Below, piece after piece: positions 1 through 10,716 of a DNA stretch of 64,000 bases; the stretch's first letter is position 1; each line of letters begins with the position of its first letter. A model generated the notes under the pieces. That model was not told the origin of the DNA. It ran no database searches and saw only the letters and a list, made by a program, of their open reading frames with translations. The stretch comes from Branchiostoma floridae. Its lineage: Eukaryota; Chordata; Leptocardii; Amphioxiformes; Branchiostomatidae. A program made the translations under genes and the position numbers. The DNA lies in assembly GCF_000003815.2 (NCBI RefSeq), contig NC_049986.1:8777487-8841486 (forward strand), written 5' to 3'.

Positions 1-570
1 GTTGGTTCTGTGTAGGACGGAAAGCAGATGGATTAGTGGCTTCTTATCTCAGCAACAAACACATCACAGCAAATATCGATGCTGGTGTTTTTATACAACT
101 TGTCAAGCATATGTGATCAAAATCATTGCCCCCATCCAGAGCTTGTATGCTGTAGAATGCCCAGATTATAGAAATTGAAGAATGTACAACTCTGGTAAGC
201 ATCCATAAATCATTGGTCAGGAGTCTTTTGCCTCCTTGCTTTCAGATAAGTACGTGCATCAGAATGAATTCAGCATTATTATGGGGGCCAGGTAGGCTGT
301 CAGTATCGTGAACATCCCACCAAGTATTGATACCAAACATCACAATCTTAGCTGTGATCTGATAAATGTCCTTGCTCATGACATTGTAATTCACTGATTA
401 TACCATGATAAGAATGTATTGTTTTTCGCACTTCTCTGTTTGTGTATATTTGTCAGCATAACAAGAACGTCGACGTCTGGATGGGTTACGATGATATTTT
501 GGTATGTAGGTATAGTTATGTAGATGTTGATAGATTATACAGGGGCTACTGTGGGCAGACCCTAAGGATA

Positions 571-632
571 GAAGCCACACATTTTTATGTGGGCGAAGCC
601 ACACATTTTATGTGGGCGAAGCCACACATTTA
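571..632. repeat. Short tandem repeat, 23-24 bp unit, about 2.6 copies
   Basis: The block GAAGCCACACAT followed by T(2-4)ATGTGGGC is repeated head to tail two and a half times. CCACACAT and ATGTGGG within each unit are near-complementary, so each copy could form a small hairpin. Confidence 0.8.
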
Positions 633-1019
633 GTATTCTCTACAGATATTCCACCCGACCAATCAAAACTCAGAAAAAATGGAACCTGTAGCATGCAGTC
701 CACGTTTCCAGTTTTTTGATTGGCTAACATTCTGACTGTCTGGTGGATACGTCAGGGGTAAACCTATCAACGCACAGGTCACAAAATGGCACTCGGCAGC
801 GCAGTATCACAAAAACGTTGAAAGTGCAGCAAGTTCAGAGCATCTAATCGGCTAAATAACAACATAAAAATGCCCCACAAAAAATATTCTAGTATTTTGT
901 CCAAGTTTTAGTGAAATACCTTCGATTATAAGCGAGAAAAATAGCCAGCGGAAGCTCGCGGGTTTTTCAAGCAACGCAATACATTTGTATACCTGTTAAA
1001 ACGTGTGGCGTTACATGTT

Positions 1020-1085
1020 GTAGCACTGGCTCAGTGGGATTATTCACGCGTGGTAAACCAACGCTGCGGGATCGAATCCGTGGGC
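1020..1085 (+). repeat. tRNA-like segment (SINE head or tRNA pseudogene)
   Basis: A pol III A-box-like string TGGCTCAGTGG lies at 1027-1037 and a B-box-like string GGATCGAATCC at 1069-1079, with tRNA-like spacing. The B box differs from the GGTTCGANTCC consensus at one fixed position, and the acceptor stem does not pair convincingly. It is therefore more likely the 5' part of a tRNA-derived SINE, or a decayed tRNA, than a functional tRNA gene. Confidence 0.4.
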
Positions 1086-2099
1086 AGACAAAGTTTTTAA
1101 TTTTTTTTCTTTTTGCTGCATTTTCGAGAAAATGTTGCCTTTCTTGTTGCTTCTTTTCCTGCGATTTTTGCTTTCTTTTCCCTTCGCCCACATCCTGCAT
1201 TTTTTTCAAAAATGTTGCCTTTCTAGTTATTACTAGTTGTTACTCACAATTCAGGTTAATAATTACGTCAAAAAGGCTCTGTAGTCGGCTAGTTGTCGTA
1301 CATTTTTTTAACGATTTCTGCGTAAGCATAGGCGGAGGGGGTCCTTGCAGAGGAATTTACTGCGACCCAGCACTCGACATATCTCGTAATAAAGCATTTG
1401 ACTTACCGAATTTTCTTGTTTTCCAAATTATTTCTTTGTATTTTGCCTTTCAGTCCGGTTATTACCTCTTTAAAATTCTTGCCCACTTATGCGGTTATCT
1501 TGTCATACAGCATGGTCATACATTTATATTCTATCCTTCTCGCTTGCAATAGTTGGTGTATACGGCAGGTAGCCGCCAACTTTTATCCACACCAGTAATT
1601 CATGATTAAACCCAGATCTACGCCTCCTGTACCCCTTGTCAAAATGTGTCTCTCTCACAATTTACCTTCTTGCAAATTTTATTTTTCCGATAAGCAGCAT
1701 GATTAATGCCCATGTCATGTTGCATAACACCTCACCGGTCTGTCACGTACGTGCCCTTCGCATGTCGCTCTGTTTTGGCGCCTTTTTCCAGATCTCTGAT
1801 GCCACTAACACAGCGGGCTTTTGGTGGCTAAAATTACGTAAAATATATTCTCCGCAATATTATCCAAGTTATGATTTGAGGCTGTAAAGTATTAGTATTA
1901 TTAGAATTGTAAAGCAGCATCAGCAGAAATGAACCATTATTTCTGTATACCGGTATAGGTTTACAGTTGTCACTAAGCTTTTCCGTTATGCCGTTTATTC
2001 TTATAGCCGAAGATACCTGAAGATTTCTAGGTTAAGTAGTTAGCACTGCCTGTGGTGTCACCCTACTGTCACTCACAGTACTTCTTCCCCTAATACAAA

Positions 2100-2620
2100 T
2101 CCAACTTTGTTTTGAAGATATTTACTAACTCTGCTGTCACAACCTCTACTGGCAATGAGTCCCATTTCTGTACTGTATTACACTGTATTCTGATCAATCG
2201 TTTAAAGTGTGGTCCGCATACCGCATTAGTGTACTCCAAATGGGGACACACAATGGATTTGTATCTGCCACTTCATCCAGGTTGGAGAAAGTCGTATTCA
2301 TGAAGCTTAACACTTGATTTGCTTTTAGGGCCGCAAATATAGTGTTGACGTGGAATTTCAGCTAGTCGTCCACAGACACCCCAAGGTCTTTTCTACTTTG
2401 GTCTGATCATATTGTCCTCCCAATCTGTACTTCGCTGTCTGTTATTTTCTTCCCAGGTGAAGAAATTTACTTTTCCCCGCATTGAATGGTAACTTCTATA
2501 CCTCTGACCAGTTCACCGCAGCTTGGACATCTCACTGGAGATCTTCCTGGCCTTCCTTGCGCAGTATGGGTCTGTAAATCTTACTGCCATCTGCAAAGAT
2601 TGTTATTGGTTATTGAATGA
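2100..2620 (-). pseudogene. CR1-like LINE reverse transcriptase, C-terminal part (fragment)
   Basis: On the minus strand the region around 2600-2450 reads as LFADGSKIYRPI followed by NWSEV..KLPFNAGKSKFLHLG. This corresponds to the RT active-site block (FADDTKIYRPI) and the following NAxKCKxMHLG block of CR1-type non-LTR retrotransposons. The catalytic DD is replaced by DG and stop codons interrupt the frame. It appears to be the 3' part of the same element whose earlier RT segments lie at 3182-3367 and 9059-9690, separated by later insertions. Confidence 0.7.
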
Positions 2621-2621
2621 A

Positions 2622-2905
2622 TGAATGAATGAAGACCTTTATTGTACAGTTTTGCCCAACCGAGCTAAGTACAGGTCACAACAAGTCAAAATACATACAT
2701 ATAAAAGTATCACAAATCTAGTCTAACACAAAAGTTCGGCTTCTTCTCGCTTCTTGGTAATAGTGAAAATGTAGGACTGTATGGGTTTCGCTATGGTCGG
2801 TTTGTCAAAACGCATGAGAAATATAAACTTGTCAGTGCTACTCGTGTCTAAAATGAGGGAATCTACTTTCTATATAACTAAATTGGGTGGGCTGACTACT
2901 CACTC
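2622..2905 (-). mobile_element. 5'-truncated LINE 3' end with (ATTC)n tail
   Basis: The reverse complement of this stretch closely matches 20534-20811, the 3' end of a LINE ORF2 plus 3' UTR. Both read ...KPIQSYIFTITKKREEAELLC in their coding end and finish in TACAATAAAGGTCTTCATTC repeats. The copy here interrupts the CR1 remnant. The tail is on the low-coordinate side, so the insertion is in minus orientation. The shared sequence makes the two copies the same family and fairly young. Confidence 0.75.
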
Positions 2906-3181
2906 TTTGCAGCCAGGGGCTGAATTGCGAGGAGCTTACAATAGGCGGGGCAAAATCGCAAGGGTCTGGAGCAAGCTGCCATTCGGCGCCACTCAGGTGA
3001 CCTCAATACGACAGTAATTGCCCCAGGTACTGTAGGTTTTGAACCACTCACACCGCACCATCACGCGTATGGCGGGTTCTTTAACGTGCTTGGGGTATGG
3101 CTCTCCCCAGACACGGGACCTCCATTTTAAGCTAGGTATTCAATTTCACCTGAGTACAGTGAGGAATTTGAGGAGAAATTG
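2906..3181. other. Unidentified moderately GC-rich insert between LINE pieces
   Basis: This segment separates the truncated LINE tail from the resumed CR1 RT sequence. It contains a GC-richer block but no protein motif, tRNA boxes or terminal repeats that I can recognise. It is probably another repeat, or part of the unit carried in with its neighbour. Confidence 0.35.
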
Positions 3182-3367
3182 ACAGTACTACTCACAACAT
3201 CAGGCAGGTCATTTATGAAGACAACAAACAACGTAGAACCAAGGTCACTCCCCTGCGGTATTCAACTCTTAACGTCACGCCAGGAGGATTGTGCTCCATT
3301 TTACTACCTTTTGCTTCCTGCCGTGGAGAAAGTCCTGTATCTGCTTGAGAATATTACCCGTTACCTC
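3182..3367 (-). pseudogene. CR1-like LINE reverse transcriptase, middle part (fragment)
   Basis: Read on the minus strand, and allowing frameshifts, this encodes YEVTGNILKQIQDFLHGRKQ, KVV, an eroded SGIPQGSxLG block, FINDLPDVVSSTVNF: the RT fingers-palm segment of CR1-type LINEs. Its upstream continuation is the HQRLLVKLQTY segment ending at 9059. Joined across the Tx1 insertion, the frame runs on as KLQTY-EVTGNI, which shows the two were one element before the insertion. Confidence 0.8.
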
Positions 3368-3375
3368 ATATGTTT
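3368..3375. repeat. Target-site duplication ATATGTTT, 3'-side copy
   Basis: The 8 bp ATATGTTT here are repeated exactly at 9051-9058, on the other side of the Tx1-like element. Removing the element and one copy restores a continuous CR1 coding sequence, as expected for a target-site duplication. Confidence 0.85.
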
Positions 3376-3611
3376 TTATTTTTTTTTAATTTTTTTATTA
3401 TCTTTTTTTTATTCACAAATAACATTACAACACATCAACAAAATCGTGAACCATCCAGATCATTTATACAAAAGAGAAGTAACTTGTTATATAAAACATA
3501 AATCAAAGAGAAACTGATGTTGTATTTGTAACTAAAGTTCCCCACTTCCCATGGTGTTTTGCCATCTTCCCTCTCCTGTTGGCGATTTGGGCTTCAACCT
3601 TTTCAAAGAAA

Positions 3612-6600
3612 TTAATGTAATTTTATGAATGATTTAAAGTTAACTCTTTTAGTTTCTCTGCATTTGTAAATGTACATTTTAGCCAGTAAAATAACCAGAT
3701 TTCCAATTATAGAGGCTCCTTGATTGAGGTTACCAAAAATGATATTAAAGGGATTTATAATTAATGTTTGGCCTATTTTTTCAGAAAACCAGGTTTTAAC
3801 TTTTTCCCAAAATTCAATTACTTGGGGGCAGTCCCAGAAGAGATGTAAATATGTCTCCTCCTCCATATGACAAAGTGAGCACAAAGGGCTGTTAACACAT
3901 TTCCAAATATATAATAATCTATTGGTAGGTAAGAATTTATGAAGGATTTTGTATTGGAAGAATCTAGTTACAGGGTCAATAGTACAAAAAATTACAGAAG
4001 TATATACTGTGTTCCATGGAATAGGGGTATCAAAGAGGTACAGCCATGCCATTTGTACATTTTGTGGTATATCAATCAATTTTTCAGATACAAGAAAATG
4101 TTTGTATAAATCCTTATTAATCTTAATTCTCAATAACCATTCACTACTATGTTGTTGGGGTCTACAAACTAGTGTGGGAGTAACTCATATGAGAGTAGAT
4201 TTCCATTTTTTTGGTATTACAGTAAGTAACTGTAGATAGACAAAGTTGTTACATACTGGACCATATATATAACACAATTCATTGTAGGACATTATTGTAC
4301 CATCAATATTCAAAAGATCATTAACAAATATAATATGTCTATTAACAAAAGAATTAAAGATAATAGGCTTTCCTCCAACTTCTATATTTGAGTTCATCCA
4401 TAAAACCTGTTGCCTGATCTCGTCAGGGGTTACAGGAGGTTTGTATTGATAGCTGTACCAAGCTTGAATGATTTCTGATAAGAAAGGACTTAGTGTGAGG
4501 TCTTGTGCAGAGTTTAACTGATAAAAGGGAAACAATACACTATCAATACAAGGATGAGTATGTAGTATACAAGCTGTAAACCAGTCTGGGTTAAAAAACA
4601 GTTTGGGTACCCAGGATGCTTTAAGTGTCAGAGCGTGGGCATAGAGATTGACAAGGTTCAGACCACCGTTTTCCACAGAGTTGTACAAAGTTTTCCTCCC
4701 CACCCTTTCAGGACCACCATTCCAGATGAAAGAAAAAAATTTTTTCTCATAGTATTTAAAGAAGTGTTTGTCAGGCAATGGTAAGGTCTGAAAAAGGTAG
4801 GTGAATTGAGGAACGAGCAAGGAGTTGATAATTGTAATTTTTTTCAGATAATGACAGTTTTTTTCCCTTCCATGGGAATAGAAGTTTGTCTATTTTGGCT
4901 AAACGAGGGTCAAAATTTTTAGTCACAATATTGGTTAAGTCTACAGGAATATATATACCTAATATCTCTATACCTCCATCTACCCACTTAATAGGATGAC
5001 CTGAGGGTAATACAAAATTTGTGTTTTTCAAAGTCCCTATCCTTAAAACCTTGCACTTATCAAAATTCAATAGAAGGCCAGATATATGAGAAAAGGAATC
5101 AAAATCTTCCAGAAGTCCATAAAAGGAAGAAATATCAGGGGTGAAAGGAGAATTGGAATCATCTGCATACTGAGAGATTTTTGAGGTTCTTCCTTTTACA
5201 GATAATCCGGATATATCATGATTCCGACGAATCTTAATTGCTAACATTTCGATTGCGATGATAAATAAAAAGGGGCTAAGGGGGCATCCTTGTCTTACTC
5301 CCCGGTGTAAGGTAAAAGGACTAGATATATAACCATTATTGATAACTGAACTTGTTATGTTACTGTATAAAACTCTAACCCAGGCAATAAACTGTGGTCC
5401 AAAATTAAAGAATTCAAGTGATTTTATAATAAAATCCCACCTTATGGTATCAAAAGCTTTTTTGTAATCAGAAATAAAAATTAAGCCAGGTTTTTCTTCT
5501 TTCTCATAATAATCTATTAAGTCTAATATCCGTCTTATATTGTCCCCGATGAATCGCCCCTTTACAAATCCTGTCTGGTCTTTGTGAATAATATCAGTTA
5601 TAACTGTTTTAACTCTAAGGGCTAAGCATTTTGAAAGAATCCTTACATCACAACACAACAATGTTAAAGGCCTCCAATTATCTAAAATTGTGGGATCTTT
5701 ATGCTGACCTTTTTTCCCTTCCTTTAACAATAAAGAGATAAGGCCTTGCTTTTGGGAATTGGACAAATAACCTTTAGAGAGTGAGTAATTGAAACAATTT
5801 AACATGGGGGATTTAAATACCGAGTAGACATGTTTATAAACTTCAACTGGGATACCATCAAGCCCATTAGGGCTAGCCCTTTGTAATAGCCATAGGCTAA
5901 TTGGGCAGCCCTGGCTGTGTGTTCGGTGCAGCCAAACCAATAAATAAATAAATACCATCAAGCCCAGGAGATTTAGAATTTGAGAAAGTATTGATGGCTT
6001 TTTGTAGTTCTTTATCTGTGATATGACCTTCACATAACAATTGCTGTTCATTGGACAGTTTTTTATCATATTGTGCTGGGAAAAAGGGCTCTATGTTTTC
6101 TGGGGATAGGGGCATTAGGGGCTCTTCAAAGGAATATAGAGTAGAGTAAAATTCTGACTGTTTTTCTAAAATTTCTTGGGGATTACTGGTACAGACATTA
6201 TCAGATATTTTCAGTTTCTGCATGTTTTTCCTAGTGTAATTTCTATGTGCAAATTTCAAAAAGTATTGTGTACATCTATCCCCCCACTCCATCCAGCGAG
6301 CTCTTGACATTACTATTAAACCTTTAGCCCGTTGGTTATAAAGTAATTCTAATTGTTTTTGTTTTCCATCTAAGTCACCTAAAATAGATTCAGAGGGGGA
6401 TGGCATGTTATCAATTTGGCTTTGTGATCTATTAATATCATCTGTTAGTTTTTTTCCCTAGCTAAATATTGTTTGTTTTTCCAACTACTAAATTTAATAC
6501 AATGTCCCCTGAAAAAGCATTTTGCAGTATCCCATACAATATGGGGATCTGCTGTTCCCTGATTTATACTAAAAAATTCATTCATAATTTTAACAGTATT

Positions 6601-7392
6601 ATGCTGAAAAGAGCTATCATCTAGTAGAGACAGATTTAATTTCCAATATCCCTTCCCCCTAGGAAACTGTGCAATAACAAAAGATAAGGCGATAAGGTTG
6701 TGGTCAGATCTAAACTTATCGGCTATGACACATTTGTTTACTCTATTAATGAAGGAAAAACTAGTCAGGAAATAGTCAATTCTGCTGGCCTGTCTGCGTC
6801 GGCGCCATGTGTAACGAACTGTTGTCGGATTTCTGAATCTCCAAATATCATGTAAGTCGAATTTACTCTTCAATTCCGAAATGGCTTCATAAGCTTTGGG
6901 GTGATAAGTACAATTGGTAGAAAATCTGTCCAATAAGGGGTTTTGTGCAGTGTTGAAATCTCCAGTAATAATAAGATTTTCAGTACTGTCAGCAAAATTG
7001 TCTAGTTCCATAGATAAATTCAAGAAAAATTCAGGTTTATCGTCATTAGGAGCATAAATATTCACAATACAAAATCTAAAATCATCTATAGACAAATCAA
7101 CAATAATCCATCTACCATTAACATCAAGCTTTGTCTGGTGGATATGGGGGTTAATGTTGTTTTTAAATATCATGGCTGTACCCCTTTGATTGGAGGTTCC
7201 GTGACAGAAAATCATGGTACCTCCCCACTCACTTTGCCATCTCTCTTCTACAGGTATTGACGAATGTGTTTCTTGTAAGCAAATAATATGGTAGGGCTTG
7301 TCTCTTAACCAAGTGAATAACTCTCTACGCTTAACAGAATCACTGAGGCCGTTACAATTATAACTTGAGATTTGTAATTCTACCTGAGTCAT
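3612..7392 (-). pseudogene. Tx1-like LINE ORF2: APE endonuclease and reverse transcriptase (frameshifted)
   Basis: Five overlapping minus-strand frames make one broken ORF2. The frame at 7392-6445 is the APE endonuclease: N-terminal SYNCNGL, CLQETHSSIP, NIYAPNDD, ITGDFN, SRIDYFL and SDHNLIALSF supply the usual catalytic Asn, Glu, Asp and His positions. 6406-5950 is the linker up to KSPGLDGI. The RT runs over 5865-4771 with FISDYKKAFDTIRWDF, GVRQGCPLSPFLF and QYADD. 4820-3612 is the C-terminal region, including FIWNGGPERVGRKTL and CSLCHMEEETYLHLFWDC (a Cys/His motif typical of LINE ORF2 ends). Frameshifts fall near 6440, 4800 and 4160. An 86-bp retroinsertion breaks the frame at 5866-5951. The enzyme would have nicked target DNA and reverse-transcribed its own RNA. 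Confidence 0.85.
5866..5951 (+). mobile_element. 86-bp 5'-truncated LINE/SINE tail inserted in the Tx1 ORF2
   Basis: The 14-bp sequence ATACCATCAAGCCC occurs at 5852-5865 and again at 5952-5965. Between the copies lie 86 bp that begin ATTAGGGCTAGCCC and end in an (AATA)n tail, so the insert is a + strand retroposon reduced to its last bases. It splits the RT reading frame at the LDGI motif, which is read on both sides (SPGLDGI and NGLDGIPVEVYKH). The exact end is ambiguous by a base or so because the tail merges with the duplication. Confidence 0.85.
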
Positions 7393-8141
7393 GTCTTCTG
7401 GGACTGGTCACGCAGGGTAGGGAAGATGGCGAAGATGCTGTAGTATTCTATAGTATGAAGGCATGGGAGAAATTCATCTGGGCAAGATGGGGATGATGAA
7501 ATCATAACGTCTGTACTAACAAAAAGGAACAAAACTGAACAAAGATCAACATAAATCAAATATAGTGCAACTGGATGGTTAACAAAAACATAAATGTACA
7601 GGGTCACAATAGCCCTGTGCTTCCTGTCTCCTGGCAGCATCATTTAAAAGCGGCACTGTGTGTCTGCCATAAATCTCATCATTAATTGTACTATTCCACA
7701 AGAAACAAAAGATCATACAAAACAAAATCATATTAAACGTAACTTAATAAGATCAAACAAAATAAGTATGGGAATTGGTCTGATTCAAGAAATCAAAACA
7801 AACATAACATAATCATATTCACCACTTTGGCACAAATCAAGCAGGAATGGAAATCAAAAGCCATAACATAACATGATCCCTGCCAAACCAACTCAAAAAG
7901 TACATGATACAATCAACTTCTTTGCAAAGAAATCAAACAAATAAAACATAGGCAATACTATTGAGTTTTAAGCAGAGCTTTAGCATAGTTCATGAATGAT
8001 AACAAGAAAAACACATGACACGAGGTCACACTTGCAATATATTTAACAACTTTAATATGCAAACTGGACTTTTCAAACACCTGCACAATAATTGTTCAGG
8101 GATAAACAAGATATATCAACAGGCATGGTATCAATAATAGT

Positions 8142-9008
8142 TCATGAAAATACAAGGTCTACAGCATCCACTGTTTTCAGAGTTTTACCATCAGCAATCA
8201 AGATGGCACAAGTCTCTTTTGGAGGTACTCTGATGAACACTCTCGCCTCTCTCCTATCAGTCTTGGCCTTGGCAATCACACCGTCTCTCTCTGGCATCAG
8301 TTTGGCTCTGGCTTGCTGCAATAGACGTGGTAAGTGTTCATGTACAGCATGGCCCTTCTTCTTGTCTCCTGGTAGCTTCCTCCATGCGCCCAGGATCAGC
8401 TCCCTGTGTTGTAGACTGACTAGTCGCACCAGCATGGCTGGGTTGGGTTGGTTCTGTGTAGGACGGGACAGTCGGTGTACTGCAACAAACGGTGGAACCA
8501 AGCTCATACCAAGATGGCAGGACAGGAAACTGAGGACGACTTGATCCGGGGACTCATCCTGGTGGTGCACTAAACCGCGGATAATAATGTCCGATTTCAT
8601 CGAGTATCTTTCCGCAAGTAACGTAGCCCTGATCCGTTCACGTTTTTCAACTTTTAGTGCTTGCTGTAAATCTTCGATTTCCTTGTTCTGATAGCTGACA
8701 TCTCTCAAGTCATCCACTTCGGACGCCATTTTTCCTAGCTTAGTGTTGACGCTCTGTATCTGTACGGACAGCTCCTCTCGGACAGACTTAAACTCAGCCA
8801 TAACTTCATCATGCAGTGACTTACTTTGCGTAGACAGTAGGTGTACAAGAGGTCGTAGTTCCGGTGAAATACTGTCCAAGTTGAGGTCCTCGTCGCTCGC
8901 CATCTTCGTAGGTGTGGGAGGGGGGCCCTTCTTCTGTGCTCCGAGCTGCGTACCTGGGCTCGTTTGGTCACTGCTGCTCTGTCTTGCCCGCTTTGCTTGC
9001 TTCCGCAT
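8142..9008 (-). CDS. Tx1/L1-like LINE ORF1 protein (RNA-binding, intact frame)
   Basis: A 289-codon frame starts at the ATG at 9008 (MRKQAKRARQSS). The open frame extends further upstream, but that part is read from the CR1 host element and should not be counted. The protein has a basic N terminus, a heptad-like coiled coil (about residues 50-130, rich in L, E, K and Q), then an RRM-like segment with IIIRGLVHHQDE and FVAVHRLSRP, and a C-terminal domain ending in ARVFIRVPPKE and TLKTVDAVDLVFS. This order matches L1 ORF1p (Transposase_22 type), which trimerises and coats LINE RNA. The frame is unbroken, unlike its ORF2. Confidence 0.8.
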   Translation of the reverse strand: MRKQAKRARQSSSDQTSPGTQLGAQKKGPPPTPTKMASDEDLNLDSISPELRPLVHLLSTQSKSLHDEVMAEFKSVREELSVQIQSVNTKLGKMASEVDDLRDVSYQNKEIEDLQQALKVEKRERIRATLLAERYSMKSDIIIRGLVHHQDESPDQVVLSFLSCHLGMSLVPPFVAVHRLSRPTQNQPNPAMLVRLVSLQHRELILGAWRKLPGDKKKGHAVHEHLPRLLQQARAKLMPERDGVIAKAKTDRREARVFIRVPPKETCAILIADGKTLKTVDAVDLVFS

Positions 9009-9050
9009 ACCAACAAGAATACAGTCGCTCGTATCCGGCGAAGTAGGAGT

Positions 9051-9058
9051 ATATGTTT
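9051..9058. repeat. Target-site duplication ATATGTTT, 5'-side copy
   Basis: Exact partner of 3368-3375. It marks the 5' boundary of the Tx1-like insertion; immediately outside it, CR1 RT sequence (HQRLLVKLQTY on the minus strand) resumes. Confidence 0.85.
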
Positions 9059-9690
9059 GCAGCTTGACAAGCAGCCCTTTGGTGTGGGACTGAATCAAAT
9101 GCCTTTCTAAAATCCAGGTAGACACTATCCGCGAACTGGTTCCCCCCCTCTCGATGCATTATGACCAGTCGTTCATGAGCACAAGTAGTCGTGTGGTGCA
9201 GGATCTTTTGGGGACAAACCCACGTTGGGCATCTGTAGATAACTCATTTTTAGATGGTTTACCAGTGCATCTCTAATAATGGACTCAAGTGCCCTGACTA
9301 CCACAGACGTTAGGCTTACTGGCCTATAATTGCCTGGGTTTTGTCTACTTTCTTTCTTATGGATTGGGGGTAATATACTAGGCAGTTTTCCAGCCAGCTG
9401 GTAAACATCCAGATTGAAGCAACTTCCTGAAGATAACAGATAATGGGTGTGTCAGTTTTCAGCTTGTTTGCTCGTTGTTTGTTCATTTTGTTGGAACCTT
9501 TTTTCATTGATGAGAAGCTCAAATCGGCCTGCAGGCCGTTTTCATTGAGGTCATGAGGGAGATAAAGGTCGGATAAAAATATTACAAAGATACAGTCATA
9601 TATAGTTTGTTTGGCCTCTGAACTCCTATGGTCATGGGGATACACTCATCCGCCACCTCTTTAAGAATCTGACAGAATTTAGCCCATGCT
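9059..9690 (-). pseudogene. CR1-like LINE reverse transcriptase, N-terminal part (fragment)
   Basis: On the minus strand this reads, with frameshifts, LQSGCLPAGWKTA, TPIHKKESRQNPGNYRPVSLTSVVVRALESII, then GNQFADSVYLDFRKAFDSVPHQRLLVKLQTY. These are RT blocks 0-3 of CR1-type LINEs. The frame then continues at 3367 beyond the Tx1 insertion. Stops and indels show it was long dead. Confidence 0.8.
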
Positions 9691-9739
9691 TCCTATACCA
9701 CCATCTGACCTAGTTCTGTATCCCAGTCCATCGCACACA

Positions 9740-10716
9740 GGTCCTAGTTTAGAGTTTAGAGTTTATTTTGATCCACAATTAGCCTCATCAGAGGCTATTC
9801 TTCCTGTGGTCACATACATATTTACACATTACATACGTACAATTAAAAACATACAGAGACATACAAAGTGACAATAGCATAGCAGATGTAACACAATTCT
9901 TCATAGTTAATATCTACAGTCCAATATTTACAGTCCAATACTGGCTAATTGTTGCCGGTGCTGTTCCACAACTATGACATCCTATACAGAGAGCGCCTTT
10001 TCTGAGAGCTGGTTTTTGGTTTCGGTAGTCTGATCGTGTTCATTCTGGTTGAGCGTGTTCGGTAGTTGTGAATTTCAGACTGAAATGTGATTTTGTCGTG
10101 CAGAGCGGCAAGGCTTTTCTGTTGAATCCTGTCCCTTACAGTCAGCCAGCCTAAGGTCTTCAGCATAAAGTCCACATGTGTGTAACGATCGCAACCAAGA
10201 GCAAGTCTTGCGGCCCTGTCCTGAACCACCTGTAGTCTTCTTATGTTGGTCTGTGTTGTTTCCCCAAACGGGGCAGCAGTAGTCAATATGTGGAATTATC
10301 AAGGCGTTGACTACGGCTATTCTCTGCTGACGTGGTAACAAGTCCTTAACTCTCCCCACATGTGCCAAGCTTCTGTTGCACTTCTTAACTATTTGAGTTA
10401 CGTGACTGTCCCATGTGAGGTTTTGGTCAAGGTGCAGTCCGAGTAGCTTTACTGTGGGGCATTGTTCCAAACGTTGACCCCTAAGTTCCAGCTCAAAAGG
10501 TGGCGCTTTCCTGGTTTTCTGTGCTGTTCTAACGAGCATCACTTTCGTTTTTCCATCATTCAGTTTTAGCACGTTTTCATCTGACCATGTTGCCACCCTT
10601 TCAAGGCCCGTTTTGGTTTCTGTTCTAACGTCATCCAACGTGTGTCCTCGCGTGTGAATCGTGCTACCATCCGCATATTGGTCTAATGCTCCATTCTGCA
10701 CCACCTCCGGCATATC
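9740..10716 (-). pseudogene. LINE reverse transcriptase C-terminal half (CR1/Jockey-group) with 3' tail
   Basis: Two overlapping minus frames (10737-10075 and 10286-9972) give DQYADGSTIHTRGHTLDD, LKLNDGKTKVMLVRTA, VKLLGLHLDQNLTWDSHV, NALIIPHIDYCCPVWGN, VVQDRAARLALGCDR and LGWLTVRDRIQQKSLAALHD: the palm, thumb and connector of a non-LTR RT, with YADD changed to YADG. The 3' end lies near 9740, where the minus strand ends in ACTCTAA-like repeats. The 5' side is cut at about 10717 by a hairpin-ended repeat. Clade assignment beyond CR1/Jockey-like is not possible by eye. Confidence 0.75.

Larger units (their letters stand above)
1..2099. other. No recognised gene; intergenic or intronic sequence
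   Basis: I recognise no coding region here. The open frames are short, low-complexity or AT-rich and carry no motif. Two small items inside are listed separately: a 23-24 bp direct repeat and a tRNA-like segment. The rest may be old, unrecognisable repeat. Confidence 0.5.
3376..9050 (-). mobile_element. Tx1/L1-like non-LTR retrotransposon, nearly full length
   Basis: This is a 5.7-kb LINE in minus orientation: a short 5' leader, an ORF1 (8142-9008), a ~750-bp spacer, an ORF2 with APE-type endonuclease and reverse transcriptase (about 7392-3612), and an A-rich 3' end seen as T-runs at 3373-3410. It is bounded by the 8-bp duplication ATATGTTT and sits in the RT gene of a CR1-like LINE. The leader before the ORF1 ATG is only about 42 nt, so slight 5' truncation is possible. 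ORF2 is disrupted, so this copy is inactive. The endonuclease, the RT block QYADD and the ORF1 type place it in the L1/Tx1 group; the exact clade is inferred. Confidence 0.85.

Noticed and set aside
1020-1085. Functional tRNA gene
   Set aside because: A and B boxes are present but no good acceptor stem or clear anticodon loop can be drawn.
8092-9093. Plus-strand frames of 116-150 codons (8092-8544, 8743-9093)
   Set aside because: They are antisense shadows of the well-supported ORF1 at 8142-9008.
9009-9125. 39-codon N-terminal extension of the Tx1 ORF1 frame
   Set aside because: The extension reads CR1 RT sequence (LLVKLQTY) from outside the target duplication and is in frame only by chance.
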